A stretch of DNA of 64,000 nt. Origin: JAXMAR01 sp046350295. Its GTDB lineage: Bacteria; Planctomycetota; Planctomycetia; Gemmatales; Gemmataceae. Of this stretch, positions 20,186 through 29,678 are shown piece after piece; position 1 is the first letter of the stretch, and each line of letters begins with the position of its first letter. The stretch lies in assembly GCA_046350295.1 (NCBI GenBank), contig JAXMAR010000014.1, positions 1 through 64,000 of the forward strand, given 5' to 3'. Below the pieces are notes generated by a model. It did no database searches. It was not told the DNA's origin and worked only from the letters and a program-made list of their open reading frames with translations. A program made the translations under genes and the position numbers.

Positions 20186-23100
20186 TAGAACTGCCCGAAC
20201 CCGGCCTCCCAGGGCGTTTGCCGATCGCCGCTGACCGACGTGCTGGACTTGACGCCGTCGAGGAAGCCGTCCAGCTGGCCCATGGTGGTCGTGGTCTTGG
20301 CGTAGCGCAGGACGACGTGGTGCCAGGCGCCGAAGCTCACCGTGCCGAGGTTGATCGAGCCCATGTTCCAGACGCGGATGAGGACCGCGCCGGCGCTGCT
20401 GATCTCGATCTGGCTGTCGTGGAAGCCGCTGGGGGGCGTGACGCCGCCGAGCTCGTCGACGATCACGCCGGCGCCGCTGGGCTTGAACCACACCTCGAGC
20501 GTGACGCTTTCATCGGTGAGGAACCGGGTATCGGCGGCGGAGGCCTTGAGGTTGGGCGTGATGACGTAGTCGTTGACGCCGTCGAACTGGAGCGCGGTTG
20601 ACGAGGCGGTCGGCGGATAGCTTGGCGTCGCCGGGGCGGCGTTGACGATGATGTTGAAGCTCTGCGTCGTGCTCAGCGCGGGGGAGCCGTTGTCGGTGAC
20701 GCGGATGGCCGCCGACTTGGTGTAACTGCCCTTGCCGTCGCTGCCGGCGTTGTAGATCGACTGGACATCGGCGGCGCTGAGCGCGCGATTGAAGATGTCC
20801 ACCTCGTCGATCGAAAAGGGGGCGGCGCCGTTTATCGAGACGGGTTGACTTGGGACGGCAAGTAGGTTGCCGCTGAAGGCGAACGTGCCGCGCAGCACGG
20901 CGTCGACGTACAGGCGGACGTTGGTCCCGTCGTACGTCATCGCGTAGTGGTGGTACTGACCATCGACCGTCACATCGACGCCGGTGGACTGGTTGTGGAC
21001 CCGTGTCCCCTGGCTATCGGTGAGGATGTATTCGAAGCGCCAGGTGTTCTGGGCCAGTCCGGCAGCGGAGCCGCTCTCGAAAGTGATCTGATAGGCCTGT
21101 CCGTTCGGGAAGCTGTTCTTGCCGACGATGGCGGTGAACGCCTGGTTGGTGGTGGGGTTGTTTTCGAGCTTGATCCAGGCGTCGATCGAGACCTGATTGC
21201 CGGTGATGTTGAGGGCGCCGCTCCCGTCCGCGGTCATGAGATCTCCCGGGGCGAATCTCCGGCCCGCTCCGACCACGCCGCTGACGGACGTCGTGCCGGT
21301 CAGCGTACCCGGATTCGTTCCGGCCGCGTCGGCGCTGGTGGCGCCCGACGTCTCGTCGAGCCGCCACCAGCTCAGCATGTCGGTCGGCACAGTGGGCGGC
21401 GTCCACGAGAACTGGCCGGTGCTCGAGTCGACGCTGGCGCCCGGCGGACCGGACGCGAGGCTGTAGGTCAACGTCTGGGCCGGCAGGTCGGGATCGGTGG
21501 CGGCGGTCGGCGTGAATGTGAGGGCGGTTCCCTTGTTCACGGCCTTGTCGCTGATCGCCGCCAGGATCGGCGGATGGTTCGTGTCCGTATCGACGAGCTT
21601 GCTCACGAAGGCGTCGTAGCTGCCCGCGCTGCCGGCGTTATTGGCCTGCAAGGGGGCGACCGTCGGGAACGCGCCTGCGCCGGCCGTCAGCGGCGAGTTG
21701 GTCAGGCCGGCGACATACGCGGCGCCGGAGGCGTCGACGGCGATGGCGAGGCCTTCGTCGATGCCGCTTCCGCCCAGATAGGTCGAGTACAGCAAGCCCG
21801 TGCCGAGGACGTTCACCTTGGCGACGAAAGCGTCGTAAGTGCCGACGTTGTTCGCCAGGCTCGACTGGACCGGGCTCTCGACGGGGAAATTGCTGGAGGC
21901 CGTCACGCCGGTCACGTAGGCGGCGCCGGCGCTGTCGACGGCGATGCCCTGGCCACGGTCGTCGCTGTTGCCGGCGATGAAGGTGGAGTAGACCAGGCCC
22001 GTGCCGGTCGGGTTCACCTTGGTGACGAAGGCGTCGAAGCTGACGTTCGGCGTGGTCTGGAATGCGCCGGCGGTGGTCGGAAACCCGGTCCCGCTGGAGT
22101 TGGCCAGGCCCGTGACGTAGGCGTTCCCCGAAGTGTCGACCGCGATGGCCTGGCCGTAGTCGTCGGTCGTGCTGCCCAGCAGGGTCGAGTAGACGAGAGT
22201 GGCCGTGCCGGTCAGAGTGGGGTCGATCTTGGCGACGTAGACGTCCCAGCTGCCCTTGTTGGTGGGCTGGAAAGCGCCGGTCGTCGTCGGGAAGGCGCCC
22301 GAGCCCGGGGCGCCGGTGGCGGAGGTCGTCATGCCGGTGACGTAAGCCGCGCCGGAAGGATCCAGGGCGATGCCCGCGCTGCGGTCGTCGCCGGTACCCC
22401 CCAGATAGCTGGAGAAATCAAAGGCGGTCCCGGCGGCGTTGACGCGCGTAACGAAGGCGTCGCGGCTCACGTTGTCGGCGCCGTGCGTGGTCTGGAAGCC
22501 GTTGACGGTCACGAAGTTCGTGGACGTGGTCATGCCTGTGACCCAGGCGTTCCCGGCGCTGTCCACGGCGATGCCGGCGCCGTTGTTGAGGATGCCGGCG
22601 CTGTTCTCGTCGCCGCTGCCGCCGAGGAAGGTGGAATAGACGAGCGCGTTGCCGGCGGCGTTCAGCTTGGTGACGAAGGCGTCGTACGTGCCACCCCCGT
22701 GAGCAGCCTGGATGGGGTTCTTCGTCGGGAAGTTGGCCGAGGAGGTCAGGCCGGTGACATAGGCGTTCCCCGCGGCATCGACGGCGATGCCGAAGCCCTC
22801 GTCCGTGCCGGTCCCGCCGATGTAGGTCGAGTAGACCTTCGCGGTACCCGCGGCGTTCAGCTTGGTCACGAAGACATCGGTGCTACCGCTGTACACGGTC
22901 TGGAAGGCGCCGGCCGTGGGACCGAAGTTGGCGGCGGAGGAGCCTGTCAAGCCGGTGAGATAGGTATTGCCCGACGCATCCACCGCGATGGCCAGGGCCT
23001 CGTCCGTGCTGATGCCGCCCAGGTAGGTCGAGTAGGTCAATGTCGGGTCGATGACGAGCGTCCGGCTTGGGTCGTACGCGCCGATCGTAAAACCGACCTC

Positions 23101-23793
23101 GGTCGGGCCGAGGAGCGTGAAGTGTCCCTCCACGCTCTGGCGGACGTTATCGATGTCCTGGTAGAGGAACGGCGCGTGGGCCAGCATCTGGGCGCCCCCG
23201 GCGCTGATCACCAGGTTCCCTTGGTCGTCGAGGCTCAGCTGGTCGGCCCCGGCGAAGTTCAGCTCGATCTGCCCGGCGTCGGCGCCGGGCGCCACGGTGA
23301 AGTCGTATTGCAGCTGCTGCGGATTGCCGTGGAACGTCAGATCGACGCCCTGGTAGAGATGCTGGTAGGAGACGCTACCGAAGTTCGGCACATCGGTGAT
23401 CCACGCCGTCGGATCGGCGCCGAGAAGGTAATTGCTGACACCGGTCAGCGGGTCGCCGCCCGCAAGGTCGGCCTGCTGCGAGCCGACGAATTGCATGGAG
23501 ACGAGAGGCGCCGCGGCGTCGGCGCCGGCGGGGGGCAGCTGGACGATCGCCTGCTCTGCCGTGAAGTAGAGGGAAAAGCCGGGCCCGCGCGACAGGAATT
23601 GGGTCTGCGCGTCGGCTTGCCCGCGGTTGGCCTCGAAGGTCAGCGGCAGCGCGAAGGCGTCCATGTTGCTGCCCGTGGGGGCCAGGCGCGGCTCGAGCGC
23701 TTCGAGCTGGAGCTCGCGGCGCCAGGGTCGCTTGCCGGACGCTCTGGTTTTGGCGGCTTTCTTTCCCGGACGGGAGAACGGGTTCCAGCTCAT
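20186..23793 (-). CDS. Giant modular surface protein, N-terminal segment with SBBP repeats
   Basis: This is the start of the giant gene. I choose the ATG at 23793 (MSWNPFSRPGKK) over a TTG 13 codons upstream. Residues 1-45 are basic and contain 'LEALEPRLAP', close to the LEPR-XLL leader of large planctomycete surface proteins. Next come a DUF7948-like domain ('FEANRGQ', then 'VDLTFHGNPQQLQYDF') and about nine SBBP propeller repeats of the form Y-S-T-[YF]-[LI]-G-G (23060-21590). An Ig/He_PIG-like domain (21590-20650) follows and is interrupted by a LamG domain, then a second LamG domain begins at about 20600. The frame stays open to 18616, but after about 20186 that translation is an arginine-rich shadow. 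The real product changes frame there and continues as the 12921-19886 segment. Confidence 0.85.
21590..23060 (-). other. SBBP beta-propeller repeats
   Basis: About nine repeats of roughly 50-60 residues with Y-S-T-[YFL]-[LI]-[GA]-G, then '[GA]-[ILH]-A-[VL]-D-x-[SA]-G-x-[AT]-[YW]-[VL]-[TA]-G' and 'D-[AV]-[FY]-V-[TAS]-K-[LVI]'. This is the SBBP family of bacterial extracellular propellers. Confidence 0.85.
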
Positions 23794-24094
23794 GCGTGTC
23801 GCCTTGTATGGCGATGCGCCCAACGCAGCCAAGAACGGAGGGCCAAGAGTGGGCGATCGCGAACGACTAAGAACATCTGGGGTAACGAATCGGGGGAATC
23901 TCTTCCTCGGGAGCAGGGACGTGATCCCGGGGCGCCAAGGAAACCCCTAATAGTCGCGGTCGGACCAGTGAAATGCAACCAGAAAACGTGTTAAAAACGG
24001 AAAAGTAATGCTGGTTCTTTTTTTCGAATACGAGAGTTATCTTATTCGCTAAGGCGAGGGAAAAAATCGCTTGAAGAACGCGGCGACTCGAGAC
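23794..24094. promoter_or_regulatory. Upstream region of giant gene, AT-richer
   Basis: About 300 bases without a gene separate the giant gene start from the stop of the next minus-strand gene. The part from 23990 to 24070 is clearly richer in A and T than its surroundings and includes a run of seven T. It probably carries the promoter of the giant gene and the end of the upstream transcript, but I see no convincing -35/-10 pair. Confidence 0.3.
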
Positions 24095-24754
24095 TCACGC
24101 CAGCCGCGCATGCGGGTCCGGGCTCCGCCGACCAAACCACCGGCTCAACACAAGATGCGTGGGCAAGAAGACGAGAACCGGCAGGCCGACGAGCAGCAGG
24201 CTGAACCAGGCGTCGGTGGGAAGCCAAGTTTGCGGCTTGTCGTCGCTCAGGCCGTAGACGTAATTGATGTTGACGGGCAGGTTGGGATTGTCGGCGGGGG
24301 GCGGGGGCGCCGGCATCAGGAAGTAGCACACGAAGAGAAGGACGAGGGCGAAAACGGTCCACACGGCGAAGGCGCGGCGGTCGTAGCCAAGGCGGGCCAC
24401 GGCCCAGAGGAGGAGAAACGGCAGCCAGAAGTGGAAGAAGGAGAGGAAGCGGGTGAACAGCGCGAGGCCCGGATTGAACATGTAGTCGGTCATGTGGGTG
24501 AGCGGAGCGCCGAACAGACCGCCGATGAAATCGAGCACCCAGATCGCTTGGGGAATCGTGATGCCGACCGCCGGCGCGGAGAGGAGGAGAGCGTTCTCGA
24601 GCCAGAGTCCGGGGAGGGCGATCAACAGCGCGGCGTCGCAAAAGTACAGGAAGTTGGTGGGACCGTACGCGCTCCAGTAGACGGGGACGAGAACGGCGCA
24701 AAAGGCCGTGTACGCGAGCTTGAGCCAGAGGGGAATGCGTTGGGATCGAAGCAT
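24095..24754 (-). CDS. Multi-pass membrane protein
   Basis: A 219-residue protein with six or seven hydrophobic segments, for example 'LAYTAFCAVLVPVYW', 'FLYFCDAALLIALPGLW', 'AVWTVFALVLLFVCYFLM' and a C-terminal 'LLLVGLPVLVFLPTHLVL'. The ATG at 24754 gives an N-terminus (MLRSQRIPLWLK) with positive charge before the first membrane span. It resembles conserved membrane-associated proteins of planctomycetes with no assigned role. The proline run 'PAPPPPADNPNLP' probably forms an external loop. No catalytic motif is visible. Confidence 0.8.
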   Translation of the reverse strand: MLRSQRIPLWLKLAYTAFCAVLVPVYWSAYGPTNFLYFCDAALLIALPGLWLENALLLSAPAVGITIPQAIWVLDFIGGLFGAPLTHMTDYMFNPGLALFTRFLSFFHFWLPFLLLWAVARLGYDRRAFAVWTVFALVLLFVCYFLMPAPPPPADNPNLPVNINYVYGLSDDKPQTWLPTDAWFSLLLVGLPVLVFLPTHLVLSRWFGRRSPDPHARLA

Positions 24755-24780
24755 GCGCTCGCGGGATTCGGACGCCTCGG

Positions 24781-24885
24781 TTTCTCGCCAAGGCGCAAAG
24801 ATCGCAAAGGGGCAAAAGAGACTTCCAGGTTATGCTGCTCCTCCGCGTCCTTCGCTCTTTGCGCTCTTTGCGCCTTTGCGAGAAA
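24781..24885. repeat. Inverted repeat of CGCAAAG-rich element
   Basis: A 29-nt arm at 24781-24809 and its complement at 24857-24885 differ at two positions, with a 47-nt spacer. Both arms contain the sub-repeat GCGCAAAG. The element lies between two minus-strand genes; it looks like a dispersed intergenic repeat rather than a compact terminator. Confidence 0.7.
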
Positions 24886-24896
24886 CTCTTTGCCGG

Positions 24897-26216
24897 TCAG
24901 CGCCGCTCGCTTTCCGGAATGTGGAGCACGACGACCGCCGGTCTGCCGAAGGGGCTGCGTGCCCCGGGCGCTGCGCCGTTGAAGGTGCAGAAGAGCGTTT
25001 CCCCTTTGGCGTCGATCTGGAGGTTGTACGTGCCGCCGATGGGCCAGCTCAGCTTGGCGAGAAGGGGTTGCTGCAAAAAGGCGAGGGCCTTGCGCTCGCC
25101 GCTCGCGATGTTGTACTGGACGACGGGCGCGCCCGACTTCGCGCCGCTGCCGTGCGCCCCGGGCGCGTAGTACAGGTATTTCTCGTCCGGGCTGAGCGCC
25201 ATCACCGCCGTGTAATCGCCGGCGCCCCAGTTCGGGCCCAGGTCCTTGACGCGCTCGGTCTTCGAGTCGAAGGCGAACAGCTCGCCGGCCGCCGTCATGC
25301 CGTAGACGGTCCCCTCCTTGGTCGGCCGTGGAGCCGCGGCGCGCAGCGTCGCTTCCTTCTTGGCGCTCTTCGCGGCGGGCAGCGTGATTTTCGTCTCGAC
25401 GATCTTGTTCGTCTCGGGATCGTAGTAGTTGAGGCCGGCCTTGCCGCTGAAGAAGACGCGGCCCTTGGCGTCCTTGAAGAAGGTGCGATGGGCGGCGGAA
25501 CTGTCGGCGCCACCCTGGAACTTGACCTTGGCGGCGGCGATGTCGTAAACCGCGATGTCCCCCTTGTAGACGGAGTGGAAGTAGAGGAGCTGGCGCGAGG
25601 AATCAAAGAACGACGCCGGCAGACCTTGCTTGGGGACGATGGCGCCGAGGTTCTCCGTCTTGCCCGTCTTCGGATCGAAGCGCAGAAGCAGTGAGCCGGG
25701 GTAGCCCTTGGTGAAGGCGGCGTCGACTTCTTTCGGTTTGCCCCAGTAGGTGGTGAAGTAGATTTTGCCGTCGTCCGCTTCGTGCAGGCCGGAGTGGATC
25801 TTGCCGTGCCCGAAGAGGCCGAGCATCTGCATGATCGCCTGGAGGACGTCGACGACGCGGGTGAGGACGTTGGTGGACGGGTTGTATTCGTAGACGTGGC
25901 AGTTCGCGTCGATGCCGAGATGGTCGCCGACAGAGGTGTAGTACTTGCCGCTCCTCGCGATGAGGCCGTCCCCCCAGCTGGACCAGAGCGTCCCCTTGCC
26001 GCGGTCCTTGAGGCCGGGGAAGAGGCAGACGTCCACCTTGGGGGCGGTCTTGGCGAGGGTGAACGATTTGGCGTCCAGGCCCGGGGGTGGTTTGAGGAAA
26101 TCGGGCGACTCGATGGTCACGGCTTTGGCGGAGAGCGCCTCGTCCTGGGCCGGGGTATCCGGGACGGCGGCGAGAAAGACAAGCAGGAGGATGAGGAGAG
26201 AATAACGATGACGCAT
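24897..26216 (-). CDS. Secreted propeller-like protein
   Basis: About 439 residues from the ATG at 26216 (MRHRYSLLILLLVFLAAVP), preferred over an in-frame start seven codons earlier because it places the signal peptide at the N-terminus, with probable cleavage after 'DTPAQ'. The rest has repeated strand motifs such as 'HVYEYNPSTNVLTRVV', 'LLRFDPKTGKTENLG', 'LNYYDPETNKIVET' and 'LFAFDSKTERVKDLG', as in a beta-propeller of the Kelch/YVTN kind. It is probably periplasmic or extracellular. The substrate is not evident. It may be co-transcribed with the VCBS/ASPIC gene upstream, from which a hairpin-forming repeat separates it. Confidence 0.8.
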   Translation of the reverse strand: MRHRYSLLILLLVFLAAVPDTPAQDEALSAKAVTIESPDFLKPPPGLDAKSFTLAKTAPKVDVCLFPGLKDRGKGTLWSSWGDGLIARSGKYYTSVGDHLGIDANCHVYEYNPSTNVLTRVVDVLQAIMQMLGLFGHGKIHSGLHEADDGKIYFTTYWGKPKEVDAAFTKGYPGSLLLRFDPKTGKTENLGAIVPKQGLPASFFDSSRQLLYFHSVYKGDIAVYDIAAAKVKFQGGADSSAAHRTFFKDAKGRVFFSGKAGLNYYDPETNKIVETKITLPAAKSAKKEATLRAAAPRPTKEGTVYGMTAAGELFAFDSKTERVKDLGPNWGAGDYTAVMALSPDEKYLYYAPGAHGSGAKSGAPVVQYNIASGERKALAFLQQPLLAKLSWPIGGTYNLQIDAKGETLFCTFNGAAPGARSPFGRPAVVVLHIPESERR

Positions 26217-26238
26217 GGTTTTCTCCGCATGTCGCAAA

Positions 26239-26319
26239 GGCGAGCCGGGCGGCGCAAGCCTCCGGAGAGGGATTCGGTCGCTGAGGGAACCTCCGGGGGC
26301 TTACGCCACCCGGCTCGCC
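26239..26319. repeat. Inverted pair of a dispersed 28-nt element
   Basis: Arms at 26239-26266 and 26292-26319 are complementary at 25 of 28 positions around a 25-nt spacer. The element begins GGCGAGCCGGG and ends CCGGA. A third copy, identical to the complement of the right arm except for one base, is at 59303-59330. The pair lies between two minus-strand genes and could fold as a strong hairpin. Confidence 0.8.
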
Positions 26320-26328
26320 TTTCGTTGG

Positions 26329-27924
26329 TCAGGGTTCCGCAATGTTTATTCGTTGATTCGCCGCCACACCGTCGCGACGTACGATTCGGCCATCGGGCAG
26401 CTTCAACTCCACATCGACCGCCATGACGTCGCCGAGGCCGAAATGGGCGAGCGCCGGTTGGCCGCTGGCGTAGCCGTAGCCGGTGGTGATTTCCTGGAAA
26501 CCGAGCAGGTCGGTGGTCTTCGCGGCGAAGACCTTGACCTGGACGCCGATGCCCATGCGGTTCATCTTCTTGCCGGCGAACCGCACCTGAAGCCAGTTCT
26601 TTTTCGCGCTCTCGTTGTGCAGAAGGCGGCAATGGTTGCCCTGGAACCAGTTGATGAGGAAGAGGTCGAGCTTGCCGTCGTTGTCGTAATCGCCCGAGGG
26701 GCCGGCGGGGTAGTAGACCATGGGGCCTTCGATCTTCCTGGGCGGGGCGAAGCGCGGGATGCCGTCCTTGACGCCGAGGTGGCGGTAGATGAGCGGGGTC
26801 ACGTTTCCCTTGTCATCGAGCCAGGCGGCGGTGGTGTAGATGTCGGGCCAGCCGTCGTTGTCGAAGTCCTGCACCTCGACGTGCGGACATTTCACCGGGA
26901 CGATGTCGCCGAGGCCGGCTTCGGTGGTGATATCGCGAAACTGCGGAACGCCGTCTTTGAGCCCCATGTTGAGGAAGACCTTGTTGCGCGCCTTCACGCT
27001 GTGGCTGGTGATGACGAGGTCGAGGCGGCCGTCGCGGTTCAGGTCGGCGAAGGCGGCGCCGCACGGCCAGTCCTCGCGGTCGAGCGGCTTCCACTGGAGC
27101 ACGTCACGCAGCTCGGTGGCCTCGCGGTAGCTTGTCTTGCCGTCCTTCACCTGGCTGAGGAAGAGGCGGTTGCTGTGGGCGACGAAGAAATCGGGCCGGC
27201 CGTCGCCGTTCAAGTCGGCGACGGCGAGGCCGAGGCCGAAGATGTCGTCGGGCAGGCCCGCCTCCTTGGTCACGTCCTCGAAGCGATGGCCGCCGAGATT
27301 GCGCAGGAGGATCGAGCGTGGCTTGGCGATGAAGCGGTCCTCGACGAGGAAGAGGTCGAGCAGGCCGTCGCCGTCGTAGTCGAAGACGCCGATGTTGCGG
27401 GCGGTGCGCAGGCCCTTGGGGCAGGCGCCGCTCTTCTCGGAGATGTCGACGAAGCCGGCCGGGTCGTTGCGGAAGAGGTTGGACCAGCGGAGCTGCGCCG
27501 AGCGTTGCGGCTCGCCGAGCTTACCCGCCTTCCCCTTGGTGTTGTTGGCGACGTAGAGATCGAGCCGGCAGCGATTGTCCAGATCGGCGAAGACGGCGCC
27601 GCTGGAGCGGCCGAAGAAGGTGAGAGGCGTGTCCTTGATCTCCTGGAACTTGCCCTTGCCGAGGTTGCGGAAGAGGCGGCTGGGGACGGGGCCGGCGGAC
27701 GGCTTGTATTCGGTGTTGGGGCGATCGCAGAAGCCGCCGACGAAGAGGTCGATGAGGCCGTCGCCGTCGAAGTCGCCCCAGGCGCCGCCGTGGCCCATGA
27801 TGCCGGCGATGGGGTCGTAGAGTCCGGCGTCCTTGGTCGCGTCGCGGAAGCGAATGGGGGCGGCGTCCTGCGCGGGCAGGGGCGAGACGAAGAGCAGAAA
27901 GGAAAGGACAAGCAAGCGGCACAT
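26329..27924 (-). CDS. Secreted VCBS/FG-GAP protein with ASPIC/UnbV C-terminus
   Basis: 531 residues with a clear signal peptide (MCRLLVLSFLLFVSPLPAQ). Repeated calcium-binding-like loops 'D-x-D-G-D-G' occur, for example 'GAWGDFDGDGLIDLFVGGF', 'YDGDGLLDLFLVED', 'NGDGRPDFFVAHS', 'NRDGRLDLVITS', 'DNDGWPDIYTTA' and 'DNDGKLDLFLIN', typical of the VCBS/FG-GAP propeller. The C-terminal 80 residues ('GIGVQVKVFAAKT', 'FGLGDVMAVDVELKLPDG') match the ASPIC/UnbV module. The protein is likely extracytoplasmic. Such proteins are abundant in planctomycetes and their role is unknown. Confidence 0.88.
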   Translation of the reverse strand: MCRLLVLSFLLFVSPLPAQDAAPIRFRDATKDAGLYDPIAGIMGHGGAWGDFDGDGLIDLFVGGFCDRPNTEYKPSAGPVPSRLFRNLGKGKFQEIKDTPLTFFGRSSGAVFADLDNRCRLDLYVANNTKGKAGKLGEPQRSAQLRWSNLFRNDPAGFVDISEKSGACPKGLRTARNIGVFDYDGDGLLDLFLVEDRFIAKPRSILLRNLGGHRFEDVTKEAGLPDDIFGLGLAVADLNGDGRPDFFVAHSNRLFLSQVKDGKTSYREATELRDVLQWKPLDREDWPCGAAFADLNRDGRLDLVITSHSVKARNKVFLNMGLKDGVPQFRDITTEAGLGDIVPVKCPHVEVQDFDNDGWPDIYTTAAWLDDKGNVTPLIYRHLGVKDGIPRFAPPRKIEGPMVYYPAGPSGDYDNDGKLDLFLINWFQGNHCRLLHNESAKKNWLQVRFAGKKMNRMGIGVQVKVFAAKTTDLLGFQEITTGYGYASGQPALAHFGLGDVMAVDVELKLPDGRIVRRDGVAANQRINIAEP

Positions 27925-28240
27925 GGCGGCGGGCAGCGTTGGCGAACGAGTCGTGTCCCCAATCTACACGAAGGGGAAAAGCCCCACCAATAGAAAACAC
28001 CGCTGCCGCGTTTTGGCGCCGCGCCGGGCACGTATCTTCCTTCATGAGGCTGCAACGGACCTCGCAACGTTGCCAGGGAGAAGCGAGAATACAGATGGGC
28101 CCGCCCGGACGGCGGCGGCGCCGCGATGGCACCGAAGACAAACCGTGTAAACGGGCGTCCGGCCGGTCGACAAACGTTTGAAACGGGCATCGCCCCGGCG
28201 CCTGGCGCCGGTCGTTCTTTGCATCCGCTGGAGTTTCCAC
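27925..28240. promoter_or_regulatory. Divergent intergenic region
   Basis: About 315 bases between two divergently transcribed genes for secreted proteins. It must contain promoters for both. I see no strong repeat, RNA or small gene in it. Confidence 0.3.
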
Positions 28241-29620
28241 ATGCGCACGCTACTTCTGTGCCTCTGTTTTGTCGCGCCGCCGCCGCTCGGCGCGGGGGAA
28301 AAGGCGCCACCGGAGCGTCTGCTCTTTGATTTCGAGGACGCGGCCGCTTTGAAAGATTGGTCCAACCTCGATTCCGGTAAAGCCAGGGAGCCGGCGGCCC
28401 GGATCGAGCGCTCGACCGAGCACGCGACCTCGGGCAAGCACAGCCTGAAGATCACCTTCGCCGGTGGGCGCTGGCCGACGATCACGACGACGAACGTCCC
28501 TGCCAACTGGATGCCGTACTGGACGTTCAAGGCGGATGTGACGGTGGGCCGTCATTGCGTGGTCGGCTTCACGGTGCTGCAGGAGAAGAGCCGGCGCGGC
28601 GGGGGCTGGGACGCGACGGTGAGCCGCTGGACCAAGACCGAGTTCTTGCAGCCGGGGACGAACACCGTGGTCGGCACGCTGCACGATCCGAACCACTATT
28701 CGATCAACGACAAGCTGGGGAAGGTCGTGCGCTTCGAGATCTTCATGTACGGCCCGCATGGGGGGGAATCGATTTTTGTCGACAACATTCGCATCGCAGC
28801 GGCGAAGGAGACAAAGCCGGCGGCGGTCACGAAGTTTCGCGTCGCCGGCACGGAGCTCGAAGTGAGCGGCGTGCGCGAGCTAGGCAAGACGCTGAAATCG
28901 AGCTCGAAGAAACCGACGGCGAAGACGCTGGACGAGGTCGAGAAGGAGTTCCGGGCGCGGTACGAGGAGTTGAAGGAGAAGCATCCGCGCGCCGTTCTCG
29001 CCATCCTGCGCGACGGCGAGAAGGGCTTCGACCCGGCGCGTCCGGATAAGGTCTACGCGGGCTGGAAGGACGCGTACTGGTCCAGTCACGGGCCGGACGG
29101 CATGACCGTCGAGCGGGCGACGAACGAAGGGCGCCATGCGGGGCACGAGGTGTTCATGCGGCACCGCAGCCCGCTCATGCGCGTCGACCTGTCGAGCATT
29201 CCGAAGGGATCGACCATCCTCGACGCCCGTCTGCTCGTGGTGCGGAACTACGACAAGCCGATCAAGGAGCACAACCCGGAGCAACCGAACATGTGGGTGG
29301 TGGAGCCGTGCAACCGGCCGTGGGAGGAGTACGAGGTGAACGCGTACGAGTACGCCAAGGACAAGTTCTGGAAAGCGATCGGCGGAATGTACTACGGCCC
29401 GGACCCGGACTTTTTGCCCATCTACCTGGCGCACGGGCCGAGCCAGGGGAAGGTGAACGTGTGGGACTTCACGGAGGCGGTGCGGTTCTGGACGGACGGC
29501 AAGCATGAGAACCACGGCTTCATGCTGCACGGGGACGCGGGGGACTGGTTCGCGCGGGCGCATGCGCGCGAGGCGGCCGAAGTGCGGAACCGGCCGGCGG
29601 CGCTGGTGATCTACGAGTGA
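28241..29620 (+). CDS. Secreted DNRLRE-type protein with jelly-roll N-domain
   Basis: About 459 residues from the ATG at 28241 (MRTLLLCLCFVAPPPLGAG), which places a signal peptide first; an upstream in-frame start lacks this. Residues 25-190 look like a carbohydrate-binding jelly roll ('LFDFEDAAALKDW', 'FVDNIRIAA'). A charged helical linker with 'TLDEVEKEFRARYEELKEK' follows. The C-terminal 180 residues match the DNRLRE type ('LMRVDLSSIPKGSTILDARL', 'WNVWDFTEAVRFW'-like end, 'NHGFMLHG'). It is likely secreted. Its ligand is unknown. Confidence 0.78.
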   Translation: MRTLLLCLCFVAPPPLGAGEKAPPERLLFDFEDAAALKDWSNLDSGKAREPAARIERSTEHATSGKHSLKITFAGGRWPTITTTNVPANWMPYWTFKADVTVGRHCVVGFTVLQEKSRRGGGWDATVSRWTKTEFLQPGTNTVVGTLHDPNHYSINDKLGKVVRFEIFMYGPHGGESIFVDNIRIAAAKETKPAAVTKFRVAGTELEVSGVRELGKTLKSSSKKPTAKTLDEVEKEFRARYEELKEKHPRAVLAILRDGEKGFDPARPDKVYAGWKDAYWSSHGPDGMTVERATNEGRHAGHEVFMRHRSPLMRVDLSSIPKGSTILDARLLVVRNYDKPIKEHNPEQPNMWVVEPCNRPWEEYEVNAYEYAKDKFWKAIGGMYYGPDPDFLPIYLAHGPSQGKVNVWDFTEAVRFWTDGKHENHGFMLHGDAGDWFARAHAREAAEVRNRPAALVIYE

Positions 29621-29678
29621 GGGGGCGTGGCCTCGGGGCGGGGCGCCGGGCGAAATCGCAAGGAGCCACGCCGTGTTC

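Noticed and set aside
23946..23978. TTGCAT and TATTAG as a promoter for the giant gene on the minus strand
   Set aside because: The spacing of 21 nt between the hexamers is too long for a normal sigma-70-type promoter, and neither hexamer is a strong match.
20947..23994. Plus-strand frame of about 1,000 codons over the SBBP region
   Set aside because: Antisense to clear SBBP repeats. Composition is arginine/glycine/valine-rich with no recognisable motif.
24042..24815. Alternative minus-strand frame overlapping the membrane protein gene
   Set aside because: Arginine/leucine/proline-rich shadow. The 24095-24754 frame has regular membrane spans.
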